Positions 12,801 to 27,800 of a DNA stretch of 64,000 bases are shown here, one piece after another. The DNA lies in the NCBI GenBank assembly GCA_963971225.1, contig OZ020269.1:29243783-29307782 (forward strand), read 5' to 3'. This stretch comes from Melieria omissa (taxonomy: Eukaryota; Arthropoda; Insecta; Diptera; Ulidiidae). The notes under the pieces were generated by a model, which did no database searches, was not told the DNA's origin, and saw only the letters and a program-made list of their open reading frames with translations. Position 1 is the first letter of the stretch. The number at the start of each line of letters is the position of its first letter. The position numbers were made by a program, and so were the translations under genes.

Positions 12801-15800
12801 TTGTCTATAGTTGGAAGTTCAGTAAAGTAATTAAGGAACGGGGAAAACGGGATGTTTTTAGTCATTTATTATTATTATTTGTCTGAAACAAACATAGACA
12901 CACGAAGTGCAGCATTGTTATTCTTCTTCTTCTTCTTAACGACAATCACTACAGCAGCTGTTTTAGGGTACTCCTAGTATGTCAGTGTACCTCTTAGATA
13001 TCCCGTAAGCACAGTAACCACTATGGTCATGTAGTTAAGACGGTAGTAGCTACACGAAAGTTGCTTCTTAAATAATAGTCAGATTTGTCTGGAAATATTG
13101 TAGGGGTGTTCTTTCACCTGGAAATTGTTTCATTTTCAATATGGCGCTGCTTGAACGTCTGTTGAACCAACGCAAAAATAGCATCAATATTAAGGGAGGG
13201 AAAGATCACATTGAAAAGTGTTCTTAGTCGCGTAAATTCATTGGCCTCACAGCTGCCTGTGATGCCTCTATGGCCAGTCACAGTATAGACAGTTTGTCTG
13301 TCAGTCACTTGGTGTACTGTTGAGAAAGACTAGAAAAACACACAATCAGTCGTCATAGTCTGTGTACCAGGAGAAAATAAATGTCAATAAAAGATATATT
13401 TTCAGAACTCTGATGCTTTTCATTGTAAATTGGAAAAAACCTTCTATGTATCACTAACAGACGAAAATTTCAACTCTCATGCGGTTTGAAATTTTGGCTT
13501 TATTAAGGGGGTCTCCTCATCAGTCAGTTTAAAAAAATCGATTTTTTTTTTTTGTTTCAATCGTTAGAACTTTTATCTGAGAATATTCTTGCAAAGTTTG
13601 AGAGTTCAACTCAAACTAGTTTAGGAGTTACAGGTTCGGGAAGAGTCTCGCGCGGGGCAAGCGCGAGCCAAGTGAAAACTTTACAGCCCTCGTTCTGAAA
13701 ACCATTTTTTTTTTAATTCCGTGCACGATTTAAAATAAACCATAAAAGCTATGTATACAAGTAAGATACTGTTTTTTAGATTATTTAATTGTGCATAGAC
13801 TGAACTAAAAAAATTTTTTAAAAGATTTTTATTTTACAATGTAGTTAACGCTCTTACTTAAATACAAGGCCGAAAAATCGAGTACTTTTTTAAAAGAATG
13901 ACAAAAATATTTAAATTACATCTTTTAAGCACCATAATAGTCTATACTATGCAGGAAAGCCTTCTGAATAAAAAAGTATTTCAATTTCTTGTTTCAGGTA
14001 AAAATTACGGGCTGAGTCTTGCACGGAGTTTGAGTTGTCCGCGTCGAGCTGCTGCGCAAGATTGTTCATAAATCGGCCATTTTTATTTATTTTGAAATTA
14101 CATAAACTTTTTTTGTTGAATACGTTTATGTTAAAAAATATGCAAAAGATCATTTGTTTCTCTTGTTGTTCTCATGTTAAAAAAAAATCCTGAAAAACTA
14201 CCTTTTTTCCAAGCTACTGATGAGGAGACCCCCTTAAAGCATCAACTTGGTCGCATATTATGAAAATGAGCTCAGCGTTTTTGTAAGGTGGCATCACAAT
14301 GGGTCTAAGTGAGCTCGCTTTGTAAGCAGCCACCCAACCTGAAGCTTGAGATATTTATGAAACTTTATATCACAAATCTATCTAAATTGGTTTCATCTTT
14401 GTGTAATCAATGAAAAAACTTAGAAAAAGTGCCAAAAATAACAAATATTTTAATTTGAATCTTTTTGTGTTCTCTCATACTCTTTCATTCCCAAAACCAA
14501 AACCAAGCCACCGTTCCCCTTACTCTATAATAATCAACAAAAAAACGCTAAAGAATTGAAACGCCAAATCGCATGAAACTTAACCAATCTATAAATAAAT
14601 AAAAATTGCAAATTTTTAATCTCACAGTTGACCTTTAACCGTTCAACATTTTCAAATTTAATTTCGATTTATTTCTCTGTTGTTTTGTTCACTTGAGTGT
14701 GATTTTTTTCTCAACTAGCTATTTAATTTGTTTACACTTAAAAATGCATTAAAGGTCAAAATTACCATTAAACCATTTATTGCTCTTACTTTGCCGCTGT
14801 GCTGCCTTTTGCGCTGTGCTGTGGTAGCAGTTGTCTTCTTGCCATTTGCAAAGTTCAAATATTGCGTGAGCGTGTATGTGTTTGTGTGTGTGTGTGTGCG
14901 CTCCCTTCGTTGCGGCATCAGACACAACTAGACACTCACAGCTTTAATAAATCATCTGCTATTTTAGTCACACCGCTTGCTAATAGAGTCATAGCGAAAA
15001 TATGCGAAAACCAAAAATCATGTGGAAAATTTGTGCGTTGGCATTGTGGCGTTTCAAAATGTGCCGCTCGTTTTCGAGTGTTTGTGGTGGCGAAAATTTT
15101 GAAATGTTCATTTTGTGATGTGAGAGGGGCAGTCCGCCCCCTGTCGAGTGAAATATTGGGTGCAGCATATTTATTGTATTGCAATTGAAATTGTTTTTGT
15201 AACGGCAATGTTGGCACAATTTGTGCGGTTGGGGCGCTTGCGTAGTTGAACGTGCGGTTGCATTAGGACGTGCCGGGCAGTTGGCAAGCAGCACTCGGCT
15301 AACTGGCCGAATGCTGCATTTAGTGCGCTTCAATTGCGCCAATTGGCCGGTGCGCGATTGCTGGTGAATTTGCAAAATGCAAAGATTATGATTGAGGCAA
15401 TTCGTGCGGTTAATTTATTGGTTTTCGCGCTATTGTTGGCATTAGTATTGTAGTGATTGTTGTATTTGTTGCTATTGTTACTATTGTGGTCGATTGCCAA
15501 TCGTGCTGGGGGATTACCAGTAAGCGGCTGACACTTTGCTGCTACACTAATTGTCAGCGATGGAGATCAGCAAGCGGCGCATGTTGCTCAAGTCTTTTGT
15601 TTCATTGCACTAATTGTGAGATTTTCTTGTCAGCACGTTGCAGTGACAAAGCCGAAAAAGTGGCTTCGCATACAATCACTTTTAACACATAATTAAGTCG
15701 CATAACTTCGTTGCAACAGTGCTGAACAGCTTTTAAATTTTCATGCATGTTGTTGTAAATTAATTTCGTTGTTGTAGTGAATGAAGGGAAAATGAAAGGT

Positions 15801-18800
15801 AATGAAAAAGTCGCAAGTATGCAAATAGATTATGTGGCGTTAAGTGACATTTTGTAATTATTGCCAAAAAAAAAAAAATAAAAAACCAACAACTACAACA
15901 CGTACAAGTAAATAAAATAAAGCAAACAAAAAAGTGTTGTTCACATGGGTCAATTTTGCTATTTTCGTGGTAATCAACGCCCAGCTGGAAGCCTGTAGCG
16001 GTTTTGCTGTGATGATGTTTTGCTGTTTTTTTATGTTTGTTGTTATTGTTAGTGCTTTAGCGCTGTAGCTGGTAAACAAATAGACAACCCTTTTGAAAGC
16101 ATTAATATAAAAATGTTTATGAAAATATTTGCGTAGCCCAAACAGTACAAAAATGTAGGTGGACAGTGCTGTGGTCGGTCTTAAGACAATATTTGCGCAG
16201 TTTAGCGAACACACGCGCACGCTATAAAGCAGGCATGTATAATATTGTAGAGTATAATGTGAGTTTAATGTTAAATAGTAATTGAAGGTAGCGAATTGTG
16301 GTTGTAAGTACTCAAACAAGTGAAGACATCATCGAAGAATCACAAAAATAACGATTTAAAAGTAATTAATAAGTGAATTATGAATGCATTTAACTCCGTC
16401 TTTGTTTGTGTATATAAAAACGTTAATTTGAGAATGTTGTTGTTAATTAAAAATACAATTTTGATATGGCTTTTAATTCAGCGCTTCAGGCTTGAATGCA
16501 GTTCGCACGTTCGTTGCTTGAGTCTTTTGTTCTTAGCTACTAAAAATATACCAAAAACCCATCTTATCCTTTCTTATGGCTTACTTGTTTTATATCAAAG
16601 TCTACAGTCACTTCCAGTTTGCGACTAAATTTAGTTCGCCGCTTGAGTCTTTTGTTTGTAGTTATCAGAGTTGGCATTTAATTTGCGGTTTTAAATGTGA
16701 ATGACGCCGAGTGTGGAAACATTAATGCACGCTTCCTTAGCCCAATGACCTTGTGATGCATGCAATTTGCACAACAATAACAACAGCAACAAATGCGTTG
16801 CAAAACACAAAAACACTACCAACGCCTTTGGCTTTATTTCCTGCATTCCGCTACATATGAAACCACTTAAGAACGCAGTGCCTGGCAGATGCTAGTCGCC
16901 GTACTGTTGAAATCAAGCGTGACATTAATAGCATCAACAAAAACAACACAGCAGGCACACATACTCGAAAGATGACAGTGGAAGTCGCAGTGGCAGCCAA
17001 GAATCAGCATCGAACAAAATAATGAAAAGCGACAGAATGAACCGATATAAAGTAAAAGCGAAACTCAAAGTCAGCAAAAAGAAAACCAACAACACCAACA
17101 ACAAAAAGAAGGACAGTAAAAGCAATGCGCATAGCTTATTCCTTCTTCGTTTTGTGTGTGAATTCAGTTTGGGGGCATTCGTTGCTTTTTGTTTTTTTGC
17201 TGGCATTAATTATGTAAGCTCTTTCAAGGTTACGCGCAACGCAGCGACAACGGTGGCAATTGGCGTTCGCTTGTGTAGCAACAAATTGCACGCATGCGCA
17301 CAAAACATTTCCCCGGTTGCGATACTTCAGTGGCCAGTGACCAACAAGCGGCCGCCAATCGCTAACCGGCAGTCGCCAGCCGCCAGCGTGCGACTAAAAG
17401 TACGCAATGCGCAGTTAACTGAACGTAAAGTGCGATTTTCGTGCTTGTTGTGACGTTTGTTTTGCACAAATTGTAAAACCAACAACAACAATCGCAATAA
17501 ACACGGACACATGGCACGCACGGTGGCAACAACAGTAAGTGTTTCGTTGTTGCTTGTTATGGCACAATTAAGCGCAGCGCAACGTTGGTCAATCGGCCAG
17601 CCGCTTGGTTAGCTCTAAAAATAGCAACAACAACAACACTGCCCCAACGCAACACAACACAACAAGTAACAGTATAGCATACATACAACGTTTATGATAC
17701 ACAACGTTGCCAAGGGGCAGTGACGCTTTTGCAAAGCATGAAAAACTACAAAAAAGGCAACAACAATATACGCACAACAAAAACAATGCATAATATTAAA
17801 AAAAATACACTGGTGTGGCTGTGGTGTAAATGCGTTTATGAGTACGTTTGTGGCAAGGTCGTTTAGTGGTTAAAAGCATTCGCTGTTGATGTTGTTGTTG
17901 TTGTTTTATTTTTTCACATATACGTATATTTAATATGGTTTTGTTGTTTTCATTTGGTTTTATTGCGCTGGTGACTGGTGCGACGCGTGCTTGCGGAATG
18001 TGCCAGTCAAAAGTGTTGCCGCACCGTAGGTGAAGCGGAAAATGCTTTAAATTCGATGGGGAATATTTGTTTGAAAATTTAAAGCAAATGTGTATGAGTG
18101 TTAATTAGTAAAAAGGAAATAAAGTGGAATTGATATAAAAATTTTAGTTTGTTGATTTATTCTCTTTCAATGTTTTTGGTTGGTTAATGACTCAAGTTGG
18201 TGTCCACTGATGGACTCAACTATGAGATGATTTAAATTCTGGTTAAGAAGCCTTTTATATGGTTGAAGTTGGAGTTCAATTTGTTATCACAAGACGACAA
18301 TAAAACGAACTGCGAAATCTTGAATACGCCTCGATTGCGAAAGCATGTGGACGCACTTAAGACCAATCAAGGCTGAAAAGGCGCTTATGGCATTGAACTG
18401 CGCTCCAAACACCTCCAAGTAAGTCAGGTTCTGCAAATCTAGGCTTAGTAACATATGGCGGAAGATATAATAGGCTGAAGCTAACTTTGGTCCCGGCACA
18501 TGCAGGAATTGTGACTAAGTAGGACTCAGACTGCCAGAGAGCAATAAGCTCTGAGGCTGCAGTTATCGTTGCTGAACTTGTTCTGGCACTCGGTTCTGGT
18601 GAAATCAGCCACCATTAATATGGGTTGAACCACGAACGAGCGTGGTAGGCTATGAAGGACTGCATATGGACATAGTTTATGCTATTTTATTGACCAACAT
18701 TTATTGTTTCTTTTGTATATATGCAGGAGGGACTGTAGGGAATTGGTTGGCCTAATGTCAGCAAATTTCTATCGCCAAAGCATATGAAAAGGTAGGCATA

Positions 18801-21800
18801 ATCGACAGTACGTTGTGTCCTGTCTGTGGGTCAAATAGTGAGACGGCAGATCCCTTTCTTTGTGTCTGTCCCGCTGAGACAATTGACGCTAATGAACTGA
18901 GAAGCAAACACTTTGGCTCCTTGGCACCATAGGTCCTACTCAGATTTCTACAGAGGTCAGCTAGATATGAGGAACAGTAAAAAGGACGTTTATTTTGTCT
19001 GAGCGGAGCGCTTGCTAGACCCTTTCGACAAAAAAAATTGAAAAGTTCAGCTTAAGTATAAACAAACTGTTTTTAGGTTTAGGTTTTTAGGTTTCAGCAC
19101 ACATGCTTTTATTTTTACGTAGATAAGAAAAATCACATTGCTCACGTTATATAAACCAAATCCACGAATAAACTGCTACAGAATACCACAGCTATACACT
19201 TTCAATTTATGGCGCATGTTGGCGCCTTTTAATTTTACGACCATTGCAATCGGAAAAATATTAAGCAGCAACAAAGCACAGAGGAAGCGTAGAGCGCTCG
19301 TGAAGGCAGGCAAAAAATCCTTGAAGGCAAAACTGTGCAAATTGAAGTGCACTATGTGGCATGAATCATATTTTCGCGCCGAAGCTGAAAGCGATGCTAA
19401 AAGAGCAACAACAAAATTTTATAAAAATAAATGGCACACGACCATTGCACGTTTATGGTTTCTGTCGGCTGGCTGAAAGACTTAACAACCAGTTCAAAAG
19501 TCAATTGGCGCACTGTTGTTGTGGCGCGCGCACTGCAATGCTTTCAAAAAAGTGAATTCGCTGCGGCACTGAAGTGGTTGTTTGAAAGCAAACAAAACTC
19601 GGCCAGATCCGCTTACCGGGCATTCTGATGGCTGGCGTGCCATGACTTGTCAACTCTATGCCACACATACACATACACATACACAGGCATATGCATAGGG
19701 GGGCGTGTCTGTGTGTGTGCAGACAGACATACATAATGAAATATATCAGTGAGCGCCACAGCAACAAAGACAAAGCAAAGGCTAAATATAACAACCGTTC
19801 CACACAGATCATTCTACTACACGAATATGGTTTGTAAAACAACAACAATTGTTATTTACTGTAATTGCTGTTGTTGCTGCTAATATTGTTACGCTTTTTG
19901 TTTACGTATTTATTTATAAGGTTTGGCTTGGCGTTTGCCCGCAACAACCTTGAAAGTTCGCTTGAAAATGCGACGGCCGGCTACAAAGCGCCAAGTACTA
20001 CTTGGCTTTGCTTTAATTTGCCCAGCAACGTATGAAAAATAATATAATAATATATATTATATTTGTTACGAAATTGCTCGTCGGCGACCGACATCGACCG
20101 ACCGACTGACTGACTGGCTGGCAACACAGAATAGGCGACATTTGTGTGCTGCGCACAGTGTGACGTTTGCATTTATCTGCCAACTGTGGGTGTGTATGTG
20201 TTTGTGCCTACTTTTTTGCTGCTACTGCAACTTGCGATGCTGCTGCTGCTGCTGTTCAGCACAAACCACAGCTAAAATTGCTCAAATTACTTGACACACA
20301 ACCGACCAGCAGAAACTTGCATTTTCTACTCGGTTCCGATGTGATAGCTAATTTTTTAAGCAACCACAACAACTTGAAGCTGTTGCTTACTCTATAAATT
20401 AAATTGTTATTATTTTTTTGCAAACAATATTTAATATATGCACATAAATGCTGGATGTGCTGCTCATGTGTGTGTAAGTCTTTGTGTGTCCAAATTAAAA
20501 GTTAAATGTAAACCAGCTGCTGATTCTTGCTGGAGCCGTTAGTGTGGTTTGGTTTTTATTTTTTTTCTGCAAAGCTTTTTAATGCGTTTTAAAATGTGGC
20601 ATTTCAAGTTAAGTTTGACCATAAAGATGATTTTATAAAATTTTAAAATCTAATTTTGTGTTATTAAGTTGTATGCACGAGTTGGGCATTACGTAATGCA
20701 CGAATTCTGGGTGCTGTTTGGTAGGAAAAAATCCATTGTGAATGGCTTTAAATGGCAAAGTGTTATTTAGTGGTTTTTGCAAGAATAACATTTACCTTAG
20801 AATGCTACGAGTTTGTTTTAGGTAGTTAGTTTGTGTCTTAAGTCTCTTGAAATAATGCGCGAGCAAGCGAAAGTATAAACTTTTTAACTGCAAACATTCG
20901 GTTACAATGATTAAAAATAGCCAGTTTGTGGCTTAAGTCTTTTGAATTAATGCGCATACGTAAAGGAAAGTCTTAACTTTTTAATTGCAAACATTTGGCT
21001 ACAATGATTAAAATAAAAAATGGTCAGTTTGTGGCTTAAGTCTTTTGAATTAATGCGCATACTCAAAGAAAAGTATAACATTTCGAATTGCAAACGTTCG
21101 GCAACAATGATTACAATAAAAAATAATCAGTTTGTGGCTTAAGTCTTTTGAGCTGCAAACATTTGACTGCATTGAGAATAATCAGTTTGTAGCTTAAGTC
21201 TTTTGAATTAATTAAACGCCAAGGAAATGAATGAAATTAAGTGATTATAGAGATATATATATATATAAATTAAAATAGATTTTAAAGAAAAATTAGCATG
21301 AAAAACGAAAATCAAATAAAATCAATAAAATTGCAAAATAAAAAATTATTTTAAGAAATCTCCGAATTGATGAAAATTTTAAACAAGAATCTAAATTATA
21401 TAGTGAGAAATTATTTAATTTTTGTCTACCAATTGTAGCTAATATCAAATCTTTTAAAATCTCCTACGAATATATCGATCGCCGTGTAATTTCCAATTAA
21501 TAATCAAAATATTTTTCATCGGTTATTAGCAACAAAAAACCACCTTCAAGCGTGCTGCTGCACACCAGTTTAATACTCAATAATTTTGCAGTGGCCACAC
21601 CTCTTTCGTACATTCCTTCATTTCTATGTCAAATGCCAGCATCAACACACAGACGCAGCCACACGCGACGTGGGCAAGCGACACAATTTTATTGCACATC
21701 ACATTGTTGGTGTTGTTGTTGCGCTTGCGTTTTTCTAGTACTAGATGCTGTTATTGCTGTTGAGTTGATTTATTTATTTGCTTGTTGTTGTTGTTGGTGC

Positions 21801-24800
21801 TTGTGTTTTATTGCACAAGATTGCATGAAATTAATCACCAAGGCGACAACCGAGCAACAGCAGCAGCCAGCAACAACTAGCGGCAATTTTCGCACAGATA
21901 TGCGCCAAAAGATAAACACCAACAGCAAAAAGCCAAAGTGTGGCAGTAGCAGACGCATGGCACGGACGCGTCTGACGACAAGTGCGCAAGCGGCCAATAG
22001 TTGCCTCATCTGTGCTGCAGCGTTGCCAGCGTTTTTTTGTATTCGTGTGCTTTATTTGCAGCACTGCCTTCGTACCTCATATTTCTATTAGTGCGTGTTG
22101 TCGTTTTTCTGCTTTGGCTGCTTTGGTTTCTGCGACTGCGGCAGCTTTGGGTGTTGGTGCCGACATGAATGGCATCTGCCGTGTTGTATCAGTTGTTGTT
22201 TTTACAACTATATTGCTTTAATTTGTGTTGTCGTGTGCGGTAATGGTGTGTGTGCTGTTGTTGTTGTAGTGGCCAAATGAAAATGAAGTGCAAACAAGTA
22301 ATCAGGCAATAATCTGGTTAGTGAATTGTTACTGCAAATCTTGTTATTGTTATCTCTTAGTGATGTTATTGTTGTTATTGTTACTGTTGTCACTGTTGTT
22401 AACATTACTCAGTACAATGTTGCACAGCCATGATTGCTGTACGGTGGCCATTGTGGCAATCATTGATGGTATTTTGCCGTTTGCTGCTAGTTTGCATTTT
22501 ATTGTTTCTATTGCAGTTATTGTTGTTGTTGTTGTTTATTTTATTTACTTTATTGCTGCATGTAGTGTTGTATTTTTCTGTATTCATTTCATTCGGCAGT
22601 GTTGAAATCCGCATTTGTTGGTGTTTCTTTGGCTGCCGTTTCTTCTTCTCTCCTTGTGCCGCTGCGATTTATTTGGGTTAGAAATACAAGTGTTGGCATT
22701 TATTGTTGTAATTGCATATGCAAGTACTCACTAATGTACGGATGTACATATATATGTTTGTGTGTGTGTGCACATTTATATGCGCGCAGAGGAGTTTGTA
22801 AATTTTTATAAAGTCATTTATTGTTGCTGCACTTGTGACTGTATTTTTCCTATGATTTTGTAGTTTACTTTGTGTGTGTATGTGTGCATGTGCCAGCGAT
22901 GCCATTGGGCGCAAAACTGTTGCTGTGCTTTCATTAGTTGTTAGATGCTTTTTATTGCCTCTTTCGTTATGTGTGGTATGTGTATTCTACGAGTGATGGA
23001 AGAATGCCGAAGAGTACTTGAACTGAATAACGCGTTGCGCGCTTAAGTCTTTCGTTGAGAAAATGCCAGTGGACATTTGTAGCAAATAATTGTGGTCATA
23101 TGTATAGATTATATAATAAATCCAGTTTTTTTTTTAATTTTTCTTTTGTACCTGTGTAGCCAACAATTGGACCACTTGAAGGAAACAATTGCCCAGAAGC
23201 TGCGAGCTTTGGCCTATAGAAGCCGATTTGTGTTACATCAGGAAAACGCCAGGCCACACACATTGCCAGCTCCGGAAGCTTTGTTCAAAAGTTTTTATAC
23301 ATTTACCTAATAGTTCGTACCTGGGCATCATGGCGGACCTGACATGAGACGCATGGTTTCGCAGGTAAAACATTTGCCTCAAGAGAAGCTTTTGAAAATT
23401 GACTGTCACAGTTTTTTGTCCTTCATTTGACCTAAATCGGATTATTTTATCAGGTGTACAACTTTGCTTCCGCCGTTTCCCGATAGGTGGCTGTACCGGC
23501 TGAGGCTTGTTGAAATACATAGATGGTAATGCCTTTAAAGTGAGTGTGGACAGTGCCTAACGAATTGTCATCGCCGTTTCAGTGACAGTTGTTCTTGTTT
23601 TCGTATTATTCACGCTCGAAAATGTCCGTTTATGTGCCCAATTCTCGCCATTTGCGGGAAGTTTTACTTTTCTGTTACAATTCGAAAAAAAATGCAGCTG
23701 AAGCGCATCGAATGCTCTCAGAAACTTACGGTGATGCTGCTCTGAGTGAAAGAACGTGTCGGGAGTGGTTTCAACGTTTTAAAAATGGTGATTTCGTGGT
23801 GAGTGAAAATGGTGAGTCATCCTCCAACACGACAATGCTCGGCCTCACGTCGCAAAAGTGGTCAAAAAGTACCTGGGAACGCTGAAATGGGAAGTCTTGC
23901 CCCACCCGCCGTATTCCCCAGATGTCGCCCCTTCTGACTTCCACCTATTCCGTTCGATGGCACACGGCCTGGCAGATCAACATTTTCAATCCTTCGAAGA
24001 ATTGGAAAAATGGATTGCTTCATGGATAGCGTCAAAAGAGGACTCCTTTTTTCGAGCCGGGATCCGAAAATTGCCAGAAAGATGGGAGAAAGTTGTCGCT
24101 AGCGACGGACAATACTTTGAATAATACATCTGTAAGCACTTTTTCGCAATAAAGCTTTTAATTTTGGAAAAAAACGGCGGAAGCAAAGTTGTACACCTGA
24201 TAACTATGCTAGAAAAATACTCAAATTTAATGTAAAACAAATTTAAATCTTTTTACTACATTTTATATAACAAAAATCGTTAAAAACCCATACAAAATAT
24301 TAACTCAATCAACTGGAAAAAAATTTTTCGGGATACTTTCGACTGATTGATTTATACTTTTTTTAAATTTTTTTCTTATATTTTTATATTCTTTAGTTTA
24401 TTTTATTTATTTTATAAGTGATAATTGTTTGAACTTATTATTATTGTGTATTTTTAAACTCAACAAAACTGTCTAGAATTGATTGACAACTTTTGATTTC
24501 AAGCACACAACTTTCATGGTTTCGCTTTTTCTCACACAACTCATATGGAATGCACTTTCCCATTACTTCAAAATTAACATAAATTTAGACCATGTTAATT
24601 AACAAATAAATTGTTGGCTAAAACAAAACTTGAACTATTTTTGGTATAATTGAAGGGGAGTGAGCCGAGCAACGTTTTTAACGCTTTCAAAAGCATTTCA
24701 TGGTCATGCACGAAACACGCCCTAAACGCACAAGTGCGAGGCAGACTGGCACTGGAATAGACAAGTAGATAGATGGACAGACAGTTCAACAGACCAACTG

Positions 24801-27800
24801 ACTAGTCGAAATGCATGCGAAGGAAATTTTGAAATGTTAATTAAATGTTAATTTGCTTTTAAAATGCCAAAAATACACAAACATGCATACATATGAGTTT
24901 CAGCACAGTGGGGCCACCCAGTTGGAAGTTTGGTAAGGTGACTCCAAAGTAATGCATGATTTATGCCTTTTTGTTTAATGCTAAACACAGCGGCAAGCTC
25001 AGACGGCAAAGTATCTATTGGTAATTGAAATTATGAATGACTTCAATGCGAAATGGATAATAAGAAGTAAGAAGGTATGTGTTTGCTTTTATATTTATTT
25101 TATTTTATTTTACTGTATTTTATTTTATTTTATTTTATTTTATTTTATTTTATTTTATTTTATTTTATTTTATTTTATTTTATTTTATTTTATTTTATTT
25201 TATTTTATTTTATTTTATTTTATTGTATTTTATTGTATTTTATTGTATTTTATTTTATTTTATTTTATTTTATTTTATTTTATTTTATTTTATTTTATTT
25301 TATTTTATTTTATTTTATTTTATTTTATTTTATTTTATTTTATTTTATTTTATTTTATTTTATTTTATTTTACATAAAGACGCACTTTGAAGAAAACATT
25401 TTCTGTGCAGTTCTGTGCATTTCGTGAGGCGACCATTTCTTAAACAAATCAATGAAAATTCGTTAGAAAAATATGAAATACTTGAGAACGAAATAAATAT
25501 AAACATGTTGCATCTTTCCATTTCCAACTGGGCAGCATGACATATGAAACACAATTCAAAAAATTGCTTTCAAATTTGATATGAAATATAGAGTGACTGA
25601 TATGCAGCTCCCCTCAGCTGCCTGTGTTTGCCTGCTCCCAGTTGCATGCAATTTTCTACACAAACAATTCACTTGTATGGTTTCCCTTCGCTTTTGTTTT
25701 GAATTTTGGCGTTTTTACATTTGATTTTTGTTTTCTCAATAATGCTTGTCGGTTGCCACTGTGGTGTGCAACAAGTGTTGCAACCTTCAAACAATCAGCA
25801 ACGGCCATTCACTGCCCACAAAGTAGCAAAGTAGCTCAGAAATGGTAACAGAATCAATCGATTTTCGATTGTTGCAATGCGCATAGCCTCGGCAAGCTTC
25901 AATGGCTCTAATTGCCATTTGGGCGATTGGTAGGTAATTGGCGCAAGCGCAGACTCGCTGGCTGCGGCCAAATGTTGCAGCAAAAAAAAAAAAACTGGGC
26001 TGCGTAGCACCAAACAGCAAAATAATTAACAATCAAATTGGTAACAGCGGCGGCAGTGGCAGTGGCTGTGGTTGCATTGCTTGCTAAATGGTAAATTGCG
26101 GCGATTTCATGCAGCAGTTGCGAGCAACAAAGGAACCACACTTCTCATTGGAGCGCAATGAATGCGTTCAATTACATTTGTAGCTATGCGCTGGCGATTT
26201 TTGTAATTCTACACACACACACATACAAATGGCTAATTAAGTTAGCAAAGTCAGCTGTTGTTATGGTTGTGCTAACTGGAGCCAATAAATCATGGTTATG
26301 CGTGAAAATTTGCATAAGCCACAAGTTGGCACAGTATTGCTGCTTCATGTCATTGTGATTGTCTATGCAGGGGAACTAGTTGCGGTTTTTAACTAATGAC
26401 TGAACCAATTTGATACCTGAAATGTTGCTTTTCATTATCTAATTTTTAGTTTTAATTTTTGCATTTTGGTAAAATATAAATTTGCTGCAAGATTTGTTAA
26501 GTGCTGAAATCAATCAGATGCACTTATGTACGGTTAGCGATCGGCAAATTCATTCATTCATTCATTCAAATGCAAATGTGTTTAATTTTCGAACACAATT
26601 CATATGCAAATGGTTCATTGTGTCGGCTAATGTCGATGGCGTTGGGGCGTTGAAGATTGCCTGACGTAAGCGCGACCCCATTGAATCATTAATTTTATGC
26701 ATGTTTGCAGTATATTTTTAATATTATTTATTGTTATATTTTAAAACAACTTTAAATAATGTTTATGTTTGGGTGAATAAAATTGAGTGAGAAATGAGTA
26801 AGAAATTAAGTGCAGTCAAATCAATAAATTCTCTAAAAAAAATATTCTCAAAACTAATTTTGTGTCAATAAATGCTAAAATGAAAAGAAAATTTTTGAAG
26901 TTTTGAATTTTTAAATACAAATTCTGCTACAAATATTGCTCTTAGCACCCACAAACTATCATATCACCCACTCGGCTGTCGGTTTTTTAAGATCATTTCT
27001 TTTTTTGGTTGCATGGCGAATTTCCGTTTTGGTGTTGTTTGCATCAACTGGTTGCAAGTTTTAATGTGCTTTTTTTAGGATGACAGGAAGCATGGCGTTG
27101 CCATACGGCGTGCGGCCAACTCTCGCGAAAAATATGTCAGTCGATTAAATTTTTGCGAAATCTTGGCATTACTTGCACGTAAGGCTGTCGTACCAGATTG
27201 CGCAATCTGACGGCGACTATGGCAATTGCATTGATGACTAGTACAGCAACAATGGCTGTAATGGCAGTGGCGACAATGGTGACGTGCAGCACTAGGCCAA
27301 TCGTCTCAACAGCAGCACCAACAACAACTGCAATGCATGCAGTTATGCTGATGTGCAATTTTATGGCAAATTTCAGCAAACATGATATGATTGTTGTTGT
27401 AACTGGCTGCTATCAATAGTGCCGCCAGCTGACTTGCAACACAGCCAAAGCGTAGTGAAGTTGTTTGGCCTGAGTTATGGCAGCTATTGACAACAGTTGG
27501 GTGATTGTGTGCGGTTGTGTGTGTGCTGTCGAAAATTCTCACCCAAGCAGGAAATTAAAACAAAGCACAGCTAACCAAAAAAAAATCGACAATAAAAAAT
27601 GTAGTAAGTGAACTGCCAATCTTGAGCCGAACACTTACATTGAGCGCTTCCGCTTTTGCTTGTGTGTGTGTGTGTGTGTATTTTGTTTGTGCGGTTTGGT
27701 ACATTGAGGCAAAGTGTGAGCGTGAGCATGTTTGACTTTGTTGTTGCATTGACATCAAAGAGCCCATACAGGTTGTTGGTTATATTGTTGATGCTGTTTT

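Noticed and set aside
21552..22091. 179-codon plus-strand open frame rich in Cys and Leu
   Set aside because: Lies in GTT/TTG low-complexity DNA; runs such as CWCCCCACV and CCCCWCLC reflect simple sequence and no domain is visible.
25018..25427. Three overlapping plus-strand open frames of 103-119 codons
   Set aside because: They are the (TTTTA)n repeat, which has no stop in any plus frame.
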